Virus record (IMG/VR): IMGVR_UViG_3300046804_005146
Coordinates: 1-64,000 of that record
Length of the DNA: 64,000 bases
Reading direction: 5' to 3' (one strand)
Source of the DNA: a virus
In this document: one piece after another, positions 25,855-33,971 of the stretch
How the letters are laid out: each line of letters starts with the position of its first letter
Numbering within the stretch: position 1 is the first letter of the stretch
The notes under the pieces: model-generated
Told to the model about the DNA's origin: nothing
Database searches by the model: none
What the model saw: the letters and a program-made list of their open reading frames with translations, nothing else
Translations under genes and position numbers: made by a program

Positions 25855-26385
25855 TTACTGTTTCCAGGCCTGACCTACTGAACCCGGTTGCTGTTGTGCT
25901 GATTGTTGAGGCTGTTGCCCTGTTGCTTGTTGCTGAGGTTGCGCTGGTGATAAAGCACCAGCTTGAGGGTTTTGCACTTGCATTCCAGCATCTTGTTTTA
26001 TTCTGTTAACGATTTCGTTAAACGAGTTTTGTAATGAGTTTAATACGTTGCTAGGATCTACGTCTATCTCAATTCCTAGTTTATTTAAATCGTTTTGAAT
26101 ATCGTTCATCACTTTTGTTACTTTATTAGCAGCAGAATTTCTATAACTCTCGACCTTTGCAATATCGGACTGTGCTTTAGCTTGACCACCTGCTGCAGCT
26201 GCTTGTTGACTTGCTGCTACATTGCCTGTGAACCCAGCTTTAGCTGCTTTTGCACTTGCTTTAGCTCTAGCTGGTAAATTTTTAACAGTTGCTTTAGCTT
26301 GACTACCTCTTGCTTTTAAACGATCCAAAATGCCTTCGTTCACGTTATTGTAAGCCTCAAAAATCAAGTGGGAGTCCTTATTCAT
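25855..26385 (-). CDS. Ala/Gln-rich putative internal virion protein
   Basis: A 176-residue protein. The N-terminus MNKDSHLIFEA with a second VNEG fits a capsid-targeting leader with prohead-protease-like sites (IFE/A, VNE/G). Next is a Lys/Ala-rich, DNA-binding-like region (ARGSQAKATVKNLPARAKAS), then a helical part and a Gln/Pro-rich tail. A packaged nucleoid-type protein is likely but inferred. ATAAATA lies six bases before the ATG. Confidence 0.72.
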   Translation of the reverse strand: MNKDSHLIFEAYNNVNEGILDRLKARGSQAKATVKNLPARAKASAKAAKAGFTGNVAASQQAAAAGGQAKAQSDIAKVESYRNSAANKVTKVMNDIQNDLNKLGIEIDVDPSNVLNSLQNSFNEIVNRIKQDAGMQVQNPQAGALSPAQPQQQATGQQPQQSAQQQPGSVGQAWKQ

Positions 26386-26391
26386 ATGTAT

Positions 26392-26404
26392 TATTTATTA
26401 AATA
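26392..26404. promoter_or_regulatory. Overlapping divergent late-type promoter boxes
   Basis: Minus strand ATAAATA (26392-26398) serves the gene starting at 26385, and plus strand TTAAATA (26398-26404) serves the lipoprotein at 26410 with five bases of spacing. The two boxes share one base pair. Confidence 0.6.
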
Positions 26405-26409
26405 CTTAT

Positions 26410-27381
26410 ATGCGCACCTTAAAAATATCTTCTCTCATATTATTAACGTTTCTAATGACTGGCTGCCAAATGATACCTAGTTTTAAATGGCCTTTTGGAG
26501 ATAAAAAACCAGATATTGATGTACCAGCTTTAACAGCTAAAATAGCAGCAGAAGAAGCTGCTAAAATGGCTGCTAAATTAGCTGAAGCAGATAAAAAGGT
26601 AGAAGAAGCTCGTAAAAAAATGGAGTTAGATTATGCAAAACAAAAAGAAGAGTTACAAAAGATTTACGATGAAAGAGCTCAAAAAGTAAGAGAAAATATG
26701 ACTAAAGTAGGTGAATTGAATTATGGTATTTTTTATGTTTCAGAAGAAAAACGTAAACAGGATATAAACACAACTATATCATATCTACGTTCAAAAGAAA
26801 TAATGAATCGTATGGACACTTTAACTGAAAACTCTATCGATAAAGTAAAAAGAGAAGTTGAAGAAGAAAAGAAAAAATCTTTTGATGAATTATTTGCAAA
26901 ATATAAAGCAAGTACAGATTTAGCTATTCATCAAAAACAAGCACTTGATGCTGCACAGGCTTTAATTGAACAAAGAGAAAAAGAAATGGCAGCTTTAAGA
27001 GAAGCTAACAAAGTAACTATAGAAAAATTAGAAGCAGAAAAACGTCTTGAATACGCTAAACAGCAAAATGAAGCGGAAAATAAAGCTAAAGCAGCTAAAG
27101 AAGCAATGAGAATGGAAATGATAGGTTATATCATGAAAGCTCTTGTAGGTGTAGGTGTAGTATTTCTACTTCTTGCTGGTATAATGAAAAGTCTAACATT
27201 TATGGGAGCAGCTGTATTTTCGTTTGGTCTAGCTTATTTAGCAGCTACCGTTCCTTTCTGGATTATTGCTAGTGTTATGGGTGTAATAGTAATGCTTGTA
27301 ATATTTATAGATCCTAAGACCGGCAAATTTACTTGGATAAGTAAACCTACTTCAGTTGCAAAAGATAAAGCAAGTGGTTAA
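26410..27381 (+). CDS. Lipoprotein with long coiled coil and C-terminal membrane spans (u-spanin-like layout)
   Basis: A 323-residue protein. The lipoprotein signal MRTLKISSLILLTFLMTGC has a lipobox MTGC at 16-19. About 210 charged, Ala/Lys/Glu-rich helical residues follow, then two or three membrane segments (VGVGVVFLLLAGI; a longer one through FWIIASVMGVIVMLVIF) and a short polar tail. An outer-membrane lipid anchor plus C-terminal inner-membrane span is the layout of unimolecular spanins, although known examples are smaller. I chose ATG 26410 because it gives a proper lipobox signal and lies five bases after a TTAAATA box; an upstream start at 26368 would bury the signal. Envelope role is inference. 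Confidence 0.75.
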   Translation: MRTLKISSLILLTFLMTGCQMIPSFKWPFGDKKPDIDVPALTAKIAAEEAAKMAAKLAEADKKVEEARKKMELDYAKQKEELQKIYDERAQKVRENMTKVGELNYGIFYVSEEKRKQDINTTISYLRSKEIMNRMDTLTENSIDKVKREVEEEKKKSFDELFAKYKASTDLAIHQKQALDAAQALIEQREKEMAALREANKVTIEKLEAEKRLEYAKQQNEAENKAKAAKEAMRMEMIGYIMKALVGVGVVFLLLAGIMKSLTFMGAAVFSFGLAYLAATVPFWIIASVMGVIVMLVIFIDPKTGKFTWISKPTSVAKDKASG

Positions 27382-27712
27382 TATTACCTTCTATATCATC
27401 TGCAATATTGTGTAAATCTCTATCATTTTCTGTAAGTAATTCGGTACGTATGTAAGAAAGTAATGCACGTTTCTTATTACCTATTACCTTTGTTATATCG
27501 ATATCCTCACTATAACTCTCAACGTTTAAAACGAATTCAACCTTTAAAATATTTTTACCATACTTACCGTAATACGTTTCGATAAATTTATCGAACAGTT
27601 CACTCAATTCGTCGTATGCTTTACCTAAAGCTTTATGTTCTGCATATGAAAATGTCTGCCAATGGAAAATTCTAATTTGATCTAAAAACGATAAAAACGG
27701 TACTAGTTTCAC
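27347..27712 (-). CDS. DUF5856-like helical protein
   Basis: About 121 residues from a GTG start at 27712. The block QIRIFHWQTFSYAEHKALGK followed by LFDKFIETYYGKYG resembles the phage DUF5856 family, which has a ferritin-like helical pattern with His and Glu. Function unknown. GTG is chosen because TATAAATA lies exactly five bases upstream, as at other starts here; further upstream in-frame starts run through a separate small gene. It overlaps the end of the lipoprotein gene by 35 bases. Confidence 0.7.
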   Translation of the reverse strand: MKLVPFLSFLDQIRIFHWQTFSYAEHKALGKAYDELSELFDKFIETYYGKYGKNILKVEFVLNVESYSEDIDITKVIGNKKRALLSYIRTELLTENDRDLHNIADDIEGNINHLLYLLQLK

Positions 27713-27717
27713 ATAAT

Positions 27718-27725
27718 TATTTATA
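27718..27725 (-). promoter_or_regulatory. Late promoter fused to a GTG start
   Basis: Exact TATAAATA on the minus strand, then ATTAT, then GTG at 27712. It includes the stop codon of the upstream 52-residue gene. Confidence 0.65.
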
Positions 27726-27879
27726 CTAGCTCTTCTACAATGCCTAGTATTTCTGACGCGATAACTAGAGAACCAGCCCCGTAAAGGCCGCCCCATAATA
27801 AATACAAACCAGCACCGATACGCAGAATACTCTTAATAACACTGATTCTAAAATGCCATTTAGGGTCTGGAGTATTCAT
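27721..27879 (-). CDS. Small membrane protein, 52 residues
   Basis: ATG at 27879 follows the queE stop by one base (TAAtATG), the same junction as kinase-queF. The product starts MNTPDPKWHFR, then has a hydrophobic Gly-rich segment (IGAGLYLLWGGLYGAGSLVI) that would span a membrane. No family recognised; a holin-like size, but no further evidence. Confidence 0.65.
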   Translation of the reverse strand: MNTPDPKWHFRISVIKSILRIGAGLYLLWGGLYGAGSLVIASEILGIVEELV

Positions 27880-27880
27880 A

Positions 27881-28687
27881 TTAAACCTTTAATGCTTTAT
27901 CCCAAATTTGTAGATGCAGTCTATTGGAAAACTTAAAGCCATGTTTCTTACAAATATCAGCTACAGCTGGCGCAACATTTGTAAGCTCATTACGGCTACC
28001 ACACATAGGCATAATCCAAACACGATTGCGTGGGAGATTAATGTCAGGGTTATTAATAAATTTAGTAAAAACTTCATCTAGATCTGATTCTTGTTTAGCT
28101 ACAAATTTAAAGCACGCATATTGTTGTACTAAAAACTTAAGGACGTCCGGCTTGAAACGTTTATCTTCCGGGTCTCCATTATTAGTTAGTTTTGGTGAAG
28201 TTGTGAATGTACAAATCCATTTACCACTATCAACCCATTCCTGATCTGGCATAACAGTACCATTAGTTTCAAAGTCAATATAAAGATCAGGTTTGTCATT
28301 TTCTGACCTATCTACTACTTTATCAAAACTACTAAACCCCCAACGTTCGTGTATAAATTTAACAAATTCAATTAAATTTTTCTGTTGAATAAAAGGTTCA
28401 CCACCAGTAATCTTAAAAATTGCACCTTCTCTTAAACGATCATGGTATCCGTTCTTTTCAAAAAATTGAGCAATCTCTTCGAAAGTCATTTTATTCTTTT
28501 TAGACCAACTTACGTAGCTATCACACCCAAAAGGTGCATCTTCACTCTTAAAACCAATGCACGTGAGATTACACATTGATAGTCTCATGAATACTGACGG
28601 CCATCCGATATACTCACCTTCACCTTCAAGAGTGTAAAATACAAAGTCGTCTGATAAAAACAAGGTCTTACTCGGATCAATATTCAT
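27881..28687 (-). CDS. queE: QueE, 7-carboxy-7-deazaguanine synthase (radical SAM)
   Basis: It converts 6-carboxytetrahydropterin to 7-carboxy-7-deazaguanine. In 268 residues I see FYTLEGEGEYIGWPSVFMRL (17-36), cysteines at 39, 43 and 55 (CNLTC, then FGCDS) and the SAM-binding TGGEP (94-98). Cys2 and Cys3 are separated by 11 residues instead of the usual two, so the cluster motif is a loop-inserted variant of the kind known in some QueE proteins. It follows the divergent phoH region and leads a small minus-strand unit. Confidence 0.92.
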   Translation of the reverse strand: MNIDPSKTLFLSDDFVFYTLEGEGEYIGWPSVFMRLSMCNLTCIGFKSEDAPFGCDSYVSWSKKNKMTFEEIAQFFEKNGYHDRLREGAIFKITGGEPFIQQKNLIEFVKFIHERWGFSSFDKVVDRSENDKPDLYIDFETNGTVMPDQEWVDSGKWICTFTTSPKLTNNGDPEDKRFKPDVLKFLVQQYACFKFVAKQESDLDEVFTKFINNPDINLPRNRVWIMPMCGSRNELTNVAPAVADICKKHGFKFSNRLHLQIWDKALKV

Positions 28688-28730
28688 ACTTTATATTGTA
28701 TGACATACAGTGAAAAATCAAATAACAATC

Positions 28731-28736
28731 TAAATA
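28731..28736 (+). promoter_or_regulatory. Late-type promoter box for phoH
   Basis: TAAATA seven bases before ATG 28744. Confidence 0.45.
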
Positions 28737-28743
28737 TTTTTAG

Positions 28744-29481
28744 ATGTCTAAAAAAACTAAGCGTAAAAAAATAAAAGAAATAGAAGAATTAGAAACAGCA
28801 TTAGTTAAAAGTAAATGGGAGTATGATTTCGAAGTAACCAATAGATATACGCTAAACTATAATCAACAAAGTTTAGTTGAAACTATGCTTCGTGATGATA
28901 CTTTTATGAGTATAGTAGATGGTCCAGCAGGTACAGCAAAAACTTATTTAGCTGTATATGCTGCATTAAAGTTAATATCGCAGCGTAAATTAGAAAGCAT
29001 AGTTTACATTAGAAGTGTAGTGGAAAGTGCTAGTAAGAGTATTGGATCATTACCAGGTGAAATCGATGAAAAGTTTGCACCGTGGTCTATGCCTTTAAAT
29101 GATAAACTAGAAGAATTAGTTTCTACAACGGTAATTAAAAATTTACATAGTACTAATGTACTTCGTAGTATACCTGTTAATTTCGTAAGAGGATTAACGT
29201 TTAGAAACTGTTTTGTTATAGTAGATGAAGCTCAAAATTTAACTTTAGGTGAGTTAACTACTATTCTCACTAGATTTGGCCGCAATACTAAATACGTAAT
29301 AGCCGGTGATACTTCTCAAAGTGACATTGGTAAAAATAGCGGATTTCCTTCTATATGTAATAAATTTGCTGGAGTTGAATGTGAACAAAAAGGTATATTC
29401 AACTTTAAGTTTACCGAAGACGATATAGTTAGAAGTGAGATATTACGTTTTATTGTCAGTAGACTTCAAAAGAGCGGCTAA
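28744..29481 (+). CDS. phoH: PhoH-like ATPase
   Basis: A 245-residue P-loop ATPase. Walker A is GPAGTAKT, slightly altered from GPAGTGKT, and Walker B is FVIVDEAQNL. The block IRSVVESASKSIGSLPGEID and the motif VIAGDTSQSD are typical of PhoH. Widespread in marine phages; function unsettled (RNA-related ATPase or helicase proposed for the family). It converges with an 88-residue gene, overlapping by 39 bases. Confidence 0.92.
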   Translation: MSKKTKRKKIKEIEELETALVKSKWEYDFEVTNRYTLNYNQQSLVETMLRDDTFMSIVDGPAGTAKTYLAVYAALKLISQRKLESIVYIRSVVESASKSIGSLPGEIDEKFAPWSMPLNDKLEELVSTTVIKNLHSTNVLRSIPVNFVRGLTFRNCFVIVDEAQNLTLGELTTILTRFGRNTKYVIAGDTSQSDIGKNSGFPSICNKFAGVECEQKGIFNFKFTEDDIVRSEILRFIVSRLQKSG

Positions 29482-29709
29482 TTCTTTTAAAGCCTCTTCA
29501 GTACTAACATGTCTTACGTTATTTTTAGGTAAGACGGGGTCAGGCTTTTTATTCTGTTCAATTAACTTTTGATTCATTAGTTTGTTGACGTTGTTCTCAA
29601 GCTGAACTAATTTTGGATCTCTAGTTTTTTCTTGAAAAGAAGATTTTACTTCGTGTAAATTATTTTTGGGTAAAATTTTTAAAAGCCTGACCTGTTGTTC
29701 TAAGTTCAC
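29443..29709 (-). CDS. Uncharacterised charged helical protein, 88 residues
   Basis: GTG start overlapping the queD stop (GTGA), so probably co-translated with queD. Lys/Glu/Asn-rich helical sequence, no family recognised. The 3' end overlaps phoH on the opposite strand. Confidence 0.6.
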   Translation of the reverse strand: MNLEQQVRLLKILPKNNLHEVKSSFQEKTRDPKLVQLENNVNKLMNQKLIEQNKKPDPVLPKNNVRHVSTEEALKELAALLKSTDNKT

Positions 29710-30389
29710 CGTTTGTTATTATTTCCCCATGAGGTTCCAGCAAATGGGTCTTTAAATGTATTTATTACTTTTTTGTTATATAATGGCGGAACGTTGTTAG
29801 TATTCTCAGTCTTTTGACTCATAGGAGAAGTCAAATTCTTATTAACAAATGTAGGATTATCTTGTTTAGTTTCAGTTGGCTGTACTGGAGTAGCTTCTTG
29901 AATTGTTACTGTAGTATCAGTTGTAGATGTTAGATTAACTTTTTCAAAAACAGCTGAATTACCTTCATGCTCCCACACTTCAACTTTTTCGCACCAGCAA
30001 CGTCCATCAGTGCTATTTTTCACGTAGCTATCAGCTATATTGTGACAATATTCAGCAAACTTTTCTATACCTACACCGTCATCAAATACGCGTAAGTCAA
30101 TAATCTTCTTTTCATGTAATAGTTGAAAGATGGGTAGCTCAGGATCGTTACGCCATACACAAGTAGTATGATCAAATGCATCTTCTAATTGTTTTTTAAG
30201 CTCTTTAAGTGATCCAAAATCTACCACCCAATTATTGTTATCAAGTTGATTGCAACTAAACCAAAACTTTGCTTGTAATCTATATCCATGTAAAAATTTA
30301 CAATGAGAGTCTGCAAAGGGTTGTCTAAAAGCTGTGGAGCCGAGGGGAAGTACTTTAGTCGACTGGTAAATGTTTTTCGCGAGAATCAT
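29706..30389 (-). CDS. queD: QueD-like 6-carboxytetrahydropterin synthase
   Basis: It converts dihydroneopterin triphosphate to 6-carboxytetrahydropterin. About 227 residues, with the enzyme in the first 150: SHCKFLHGYRL with catalytic-type Cys30, NWVVDFGSLKEL, FDHTTC and the C-terminal CEKVEVWEHE. By eye, two zinc-His positions of E. coli QueD correspond to Phe21 and Tyr36 here, so metal binding may differ. A Thr/Pro/Asn-rich tail of about 75 residues is extra. I chose ATG 30389 because TATAAT is six bases upstream; the ATG at 30416 would be upstream of the promoter. Confidence 0.85.
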   Translation of the reverse strand: MILAKNIYQSTKVLPLGSTAFRQPFADSHCKFLHGYRLQAKFWFSCNQLDNNNWVVDFGSLKELKKQLEDAFDHTTCVWRNDPELPIFQLLHEKKIIDLRVFDDGVGIEKFAEYCHNIADSYVKNSTDGRCWCEKVEVWEHEGNSAVFEKVNLTSTTDTTVTIQEATPVQPTETKQDNPTFVNKNLTSPMSQKTENTNNVPPLYNKKVINTFKDPFAGTSWGNNNKR

Positions 30390-30395
30390 AGAATT

Positions 30396-30401
30396 ATTAT
30401 A
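30396..30401 (-). promoter_or_regulatory. TATAAT promoter fused to the queD start
   Basis: Minus strand TATAAT, then six bases, then ATG 30389. Confidence 0.55.
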
Positions 30402-30572
30402 GTTTAGATTTTTCAAATTTCCAGAGCCGTCGCGGATATTATTTGTTTCTACAAATTCCGAGATAATTTACTACAGTAAAACTCTCTGACCTCTCAGAAG
30501 TTCTTACAGTCTCCGTGTCTCTGTTAAGATTTTAATCTCAGTTATTATAAAAATCAACTAAAAAAGTTTTGG
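30402..30572. other. Intergenic region between divergent queD and folE
   Basis: About 170 bases without a convincing gene, the longest gap in the window. It holds locally G+C-richer, repetitive CTCT/CAGAG text. The inverted repeat ATCAAC...GTTGAT at about 30552-30578 overlaps the folE -35 region. I see no tRNA and no clear preQ1 riboswitch core. A regulatory region for both pathway genes is likely. Confidence 0.4.
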
Positions 30573-30600
30573 TTGATTTAACTTTTATATAGTCTATAAT
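30573..30600 (+). promoter_or_regulatory. TATAAT promoter for folE
   Basis: TTGATT (30573-30578), 16-base spacer, TATAAT (30595-30600), then six bases to the folE ATG at 30607. Confidence 0.65.
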
Positions 30601-30606
30601 CTTGGT

Positions 30607-31263
30607 ATGAAATGTGAACGTGTGAAGCACCCGACTATTCCAACAGCTAATAGTAATCTTCCAAGATCAGAAGAAGAAAAGCAACAAATCATTGAAAATG
30701 CAACCATTGCTTATGAAGCGTTTTTAGATGCTCTATGCATTGATTGGCGTAATGATCCTAATAGTGAAGGTACGCCACGTAGAGTAGCTAAAGCTTATGT
30801 TCATGACATTGCTTCTGGCTGTTATGATGAGCCACCTAAGATTACTTCATTTCCAGCTGACGGTTATGATGGTATGGTATTTCAGGGAGGTATTCCTGTA
30901 AAGTCACTTTGTTCACATCATCACCTTGCTTTTACTGGAGTAGCACATGTTGCTTATATTCCAAGTCTTGAAGGTAGAGTAATTGGACTTTCAAAGCTCA
31001 ATAGAATTGTTGAGTTTTACGCACGTAGACCTCAGATTCAAGAAGGTCTAACAATGCAGATTCATAAGGCAATAGACGAGGTTTGTGAGAAGAACCAAGG
31101 TGTTGCAGTTATGGTGAGCGCAACTCACACTTGCGCTTGTAATAGAGGTGTTCGTCACGATGGGTGCGAGATGAACACCTCAAAACTTTCAAAAGACTTC
31201 TTAACTGACGCAGCTGTTAGAGCTGAATTTTATCAGTTTATTTCACATTGGGCTCGTCAGTAA
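30607..31263 (+). CDS. folE: FolE, GTP cyclohydrolase I
   Basis: It converts GTP to dihydroneopterin triphosphate, the first step toward 7-deazaguanine. The 218-residue protein has the zinc ligands in LCSHHHLAFTG and HTCACNRGVRHDG, the block VIGLSKLNRIVEFYARRPQI and QEGLTMQIHKAI. Length matches bacterial FolE. It is divergent from queD and has a TATAAT promoter adjoining the start codon. The 3' end overlaps the opposite-strand HTH gene by 21 bases. Confidence 0.96.
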   Translation: MKCERVKHPTIPTANSNLPRSEEEKQQIIENATIAYEAFLDALCIDWRNDPNSEGTPRRVAKAYVHDIASGCYDEPPKITSFPADGYDGMVFQGGIPVKSLCSHHHLAFTGVAHVAYIPSLEGRVIGLSKLNRIVEFYARRPQIQEGLTMQIHKAIDEVCEKNQGVAVMVSATHTCACNRGVRHDGCEMNTSKLSKDFLTDAAVRAEFYQFISHWARQ

Positions 31264-31569
31264 TGATTTTTTAATATAATGGCTGACTAATTGTTTAGAA
31301 GTGTTTAGTCTTTTAGCAATTTCTGAACAATTTAAGTCTTGATTAAAATACATATCATACATTTGTTTTATCACTTTTGGTGAAGTTTTTCTATTAACTT
31401 CTGCATATGCGTTAGCTTTTCTAAGATGATATAAAACAGTTGAAGCTGGTATGTTCAAAGCTTTAGATATTTGAGACAAAGTTTTACCTTGTTTTTGATA
31501 CATATCAAAAATTGCATTTATAGCATCCTGAGAATAAGCTTCATTTAAAAATTGTTTATATGTTTTCAT
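31243..31569 (-). CDS. Two-HTH protein with T4-like capsid-targeting N-terminus
   Basis: A 108-residue protein. The N-terminus MKTYKQFLNEA is nearly the T4 internal-protein leader MKTYQEFIAEA, with a prohead-protease-like site LNE/A. After it come two resolvase-type helix-turn-helix units, KTLSQISKALNIPASTVLYH and NCSEIAKRLNTSKQLVSHYI. It overlaps the stop of the large HTH protein (ATGA), so the two are made together. A packaged DNA-binding protein delivered with the genome is the simplest reading, but is inference. Confidence 0.8.
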   Translation of the reverse strand: MKTYKQFLNEAYSQDAINAIFDMYQKQGKTLSQISKALNIPASTVLYHLRKANAYAEVNRKTSPKVIKQMYDMYFNQDLNCSEIAKRLNTSKQLVSHYIKKSLLTSPM

Positions 31570-33971
31570 GATTTTAAAAACACAGCACGAAACATTACAT
31601 TATTGAACGAACCTTTATATATGTTCGCATAAACTATATCTAAATTAACACTAGATGTTTTAGCATAATTTACAATACCATTTATGTACAGGTTAGCTAT
31701 TGGTGCACTTTCATTGTATCGGTTTAAATTAAAACCAACAGTTTCACTTTCCATACTTTGTTGGGTAGCATCGTTTGGCTTATTTTGTTTAAAATAACCT
31801 TTATCATCTAGCTTTAAATCAAATAAGTTCTTTTGTTTATTATACACATTTGTTTTAGTTATATTTGCATTTTTAGCAGCAAACAATGTATATGTCACAA
31901 ATAATAAACCACCAGGAGCTAATAATTCTTTAGCAGCTTTTACCGGGTATAAAAACGGGTTATGTAGAACGTTAAGTCTCATTGGTGTATTCCCTATTAA
32001 AGTGCCTGGTATACCTAAATAGTCGAGATCAATTATATTAAAATTATTCGGTACGTATAATCTTTTTTTATCACCTTCAGTTTTATAAAAAAAGTGTTTA
32101 TCAGGTGCATTAATTAATTCATTTATATTAGCATCAGTGACATTTGCGTGTATTTTATTGCCGGAGTCTTTTTGAGCTTTTAATCCAAATTGTTTTGCTA
32201 ATTTTAATCCTCTTGCTTCTGCTCCATATACTTCAACGTTTTTGTTAAACGTTGATGATATACCTTTCTCAAAAGAGTATTCTTCAGGTAAACTTAATAC
32301 TTTAATGGTATCAGGCATTGCATTAACGTAGCTTGAAATAGCGTCAAATTCAAACTTTCTATTTTTAAGTTTCCCTTGTATGCTACTAAATTCCACTCCA
32401 GGATCAAAAACTTCACCTTTTTCTTCAGCTTGTGTTCTCAGCTCTTTATAACGTTTTTTTAGATTTGCAATTATCTCTTCTTTTGATAGGTTATCCTTCA
32501 ATCCTTGCTTTCTTATCTTCTTACCTTCGGCTGAATTTTTGAATTTTTTAAATCTACGATTCATCGTTTCAATAGCCTTACGTCCTGCTCTAGAATATTT
32601 TGTAATACCACCATGTCTAAACATTTTTAGCCAATTGTATTCGTTTAAATTAAATGATATATTATAGTCTTTTAATTGTTGTAAGAATTTTGCAAATGGC
32701 ATCTTTTTAACTCGATTCATTAGCATAGTTATTTCGTCAATATAATTGACGTTAATAATATTGTTTAATTCTCTAGATGTAAATTTGGAAGGATCTACTG
32801 GCTGAAATTTTGGATCATTTATAGATCCTATTTTTTGCTTAGCATATAATTTAATTAAATCACTTTCCTTTTCCTGTAAATATTTTATAAATTTTTCAGT
32901 TATTTCAGAGTTATTGATAATATTGGGAGGTAATGAAACAGAATCTACACTATACACTCTGCCTGTATCTTTTGCTGGTTTTAATGTTTTTGGTGACAAC
33001 TTATTACGAGGTTCATGCGGGGGTTTAGTTGGTATTTCTCCACTCTTGTAAAGTTTGTGATTTTTTAAGACAATCACTACTGTTTTTGGAGACACATGCA
33101 ACGCATTAGCAATTTTTATTATTTTTACACCCTCCTGGCGCATCCTTATAATTTCATCGATTATTTTTTGTCGTTGTTGCTTACGTATATCTTTACCAAA
33201 TCTAGCTATTACAGTTGCTACTGTACTATAAGGTAAATCTATTATATCTGAAATCTCACCATTAGATTTACCTTGTTTAGCTAGATCTAAAATTTGATTA
33301 CGCTTATTAAGCATTTTTGAATTAACTGTTAATTTAGCGTAATCTGGTAATGATCTTAAATAATCTGTAATAGTAGAATGGCCGATACCGACCCTTTTTC
33401 CTATTTCTGTAACACTTAAACCTTGCTGTCTCAGACGCTTAATCTCTTTTTTCTTTAACAGTGTTAATTTAGATTCACGTGCGTAGTCACTCGGGTTTAA
33501 CAAACCTTTTGCAATCAACTGTTTTCTTATTCTATACACTGTACCTTCGTCAACATTTAACATTTTTGCTATTTTTGCGCCACTATACCCCTTTATAGTT
33601 AAATCACGTATTTTATTGTATCTTGAACTTATATGTTTTATACCCAGTTCATTTAAGAATCTTGATATTGCATTACTACTAAATCCTAACGCTTTACCGA
33701 TTTCAGTGTAATCGTAATTTTTATTAACATAATCCAATATTTGATCTTTAAAATCACTTACTGATCGATTTGGAGATATAGTTTTGTGTGAAATTTTAAA
33801 ATCGGGGTTATTTTGTAATACAATTCTTCTTATCGTTTTATTATCCAGTTTAAACTGATTACTTAGAGAATTTATACTAACTCCCGGCTGTTTAGAAGCT
33901 TGAGTCACCTGTTGTTCTATTTCAGGTGAAACTTTAAAAACTTCAGATAAGAAAAAATTTTTAAAATTCAT
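31566..33971 (-). CDS. Helix-turn-helix array joined to a methyltransferase-like domain
   Basis: An 801-residue protein. Leader MNFKNFFLSEV with site LSE/V. Residues about 15-310 contain six HTH units, for example DYTEIGKALGFSSNAISRFL, SGAKIAKMLNVDEGTVYRIR and LSVTEIGKRVGIGHSTITDY. A basic middle region follows. The C-terminal ~250 residues look like a class I SAM methyltransferase: VEVYGAEARGLKLAKQFG, then NIIDLDYLGIP and LLAPGGLLFVTYTL, reminiscent of Trm1-like enzymes. I know no described protein with this layout. It is coupled by ATGA to the protease-like gene upstream and the two-HTH gene downstream. Target and activity unknown. Confidence 0.75.
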   Translation of the reverse strand: MNFKNFFLSEVFKVSPEIEQQVTQASKQPGVSINSLSNQFKLDNKTIRRIVLQNNPDFKISHKTISPNRSVSDFKDQILDYVNKNYDYTEIGKALGFSSNAISRFLNELGIKHISSRYNKIRDLTIKGYSGAKIAKMLNVDEGTVYRIRKQLIAKGLLNPSDYARESKLTLLKKKEIKRLRQQGLSVTEIGKRVGIGHSTITDYLRSLPDYAKLTVNSKMLNKRNQILDLAKQGKSNGEISDIIDLPYSTVATVIARFGKDIRKQQRQKIIDEIIRMRQEGVKIIKIANALHVSPKTVVIVLKNHKLYKSGEIPTKPPHEPRNKLSPKTLKPAKDTGRVYSVDSVSLPPNIINNSEITEKFIKYLQEKESDLIKLYAKQKIGSINDPKFQPVDPSKFTSRELNNIINVNYIDEITMLMNRVKKMPFAKFLQQLKDYNISFNLNEYNWLKMFRHGGITKYSRAGRKAIETMNRRFKKFKNSAEGKKIRKQGLKDNLSKEEIIANLKKRYKELRTQAEEKGEVFDPGVEFSSIQGKLKNRKFEFDAISSYVNAMPDTIKVLSLPEEYSFEKGISSTFNKNVEVYGAEARGLKLAKQFGLKAQKDSGNKIHANVTDANINELINAPDKHFFYKTEGDKKRLYVPNNFNIIDLDYLGIPGTLIGNTPMRLNVLHNPFLYPVKAAKELLAPGGLLFVTYTLFAAKNANITKTNVYNKQKNLFDLKLDDKGYFKQNKPNDATQQSMESETVGFNLNRYNESAPIANLYINGIVNYAKTSSVNLDIVYANIYKGSFNNVMFRAVFLKS

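Noticed and set aside
29776-29980. Thr/Gln/Pro-rich tail of QueD as a separate gene or repeat
   Set aside because: It is in frame with the enzyme domain and shows no internal start, stop or clear repeat unit.
30420-30540. Possible tRNA in the G+C-richer intergenic stretch
   Set aside because: No T-loop consensus, no acceptor stem and no CCA-like end were found.
30420-30606. Possible preQ1 riboswitch upstream of folE or queD
   Set aside because: I could not find the pseudoknot pairing or a conserved A-rich tail in the right place, and both promoters lie too close to the start codons to leave a 5' leader.
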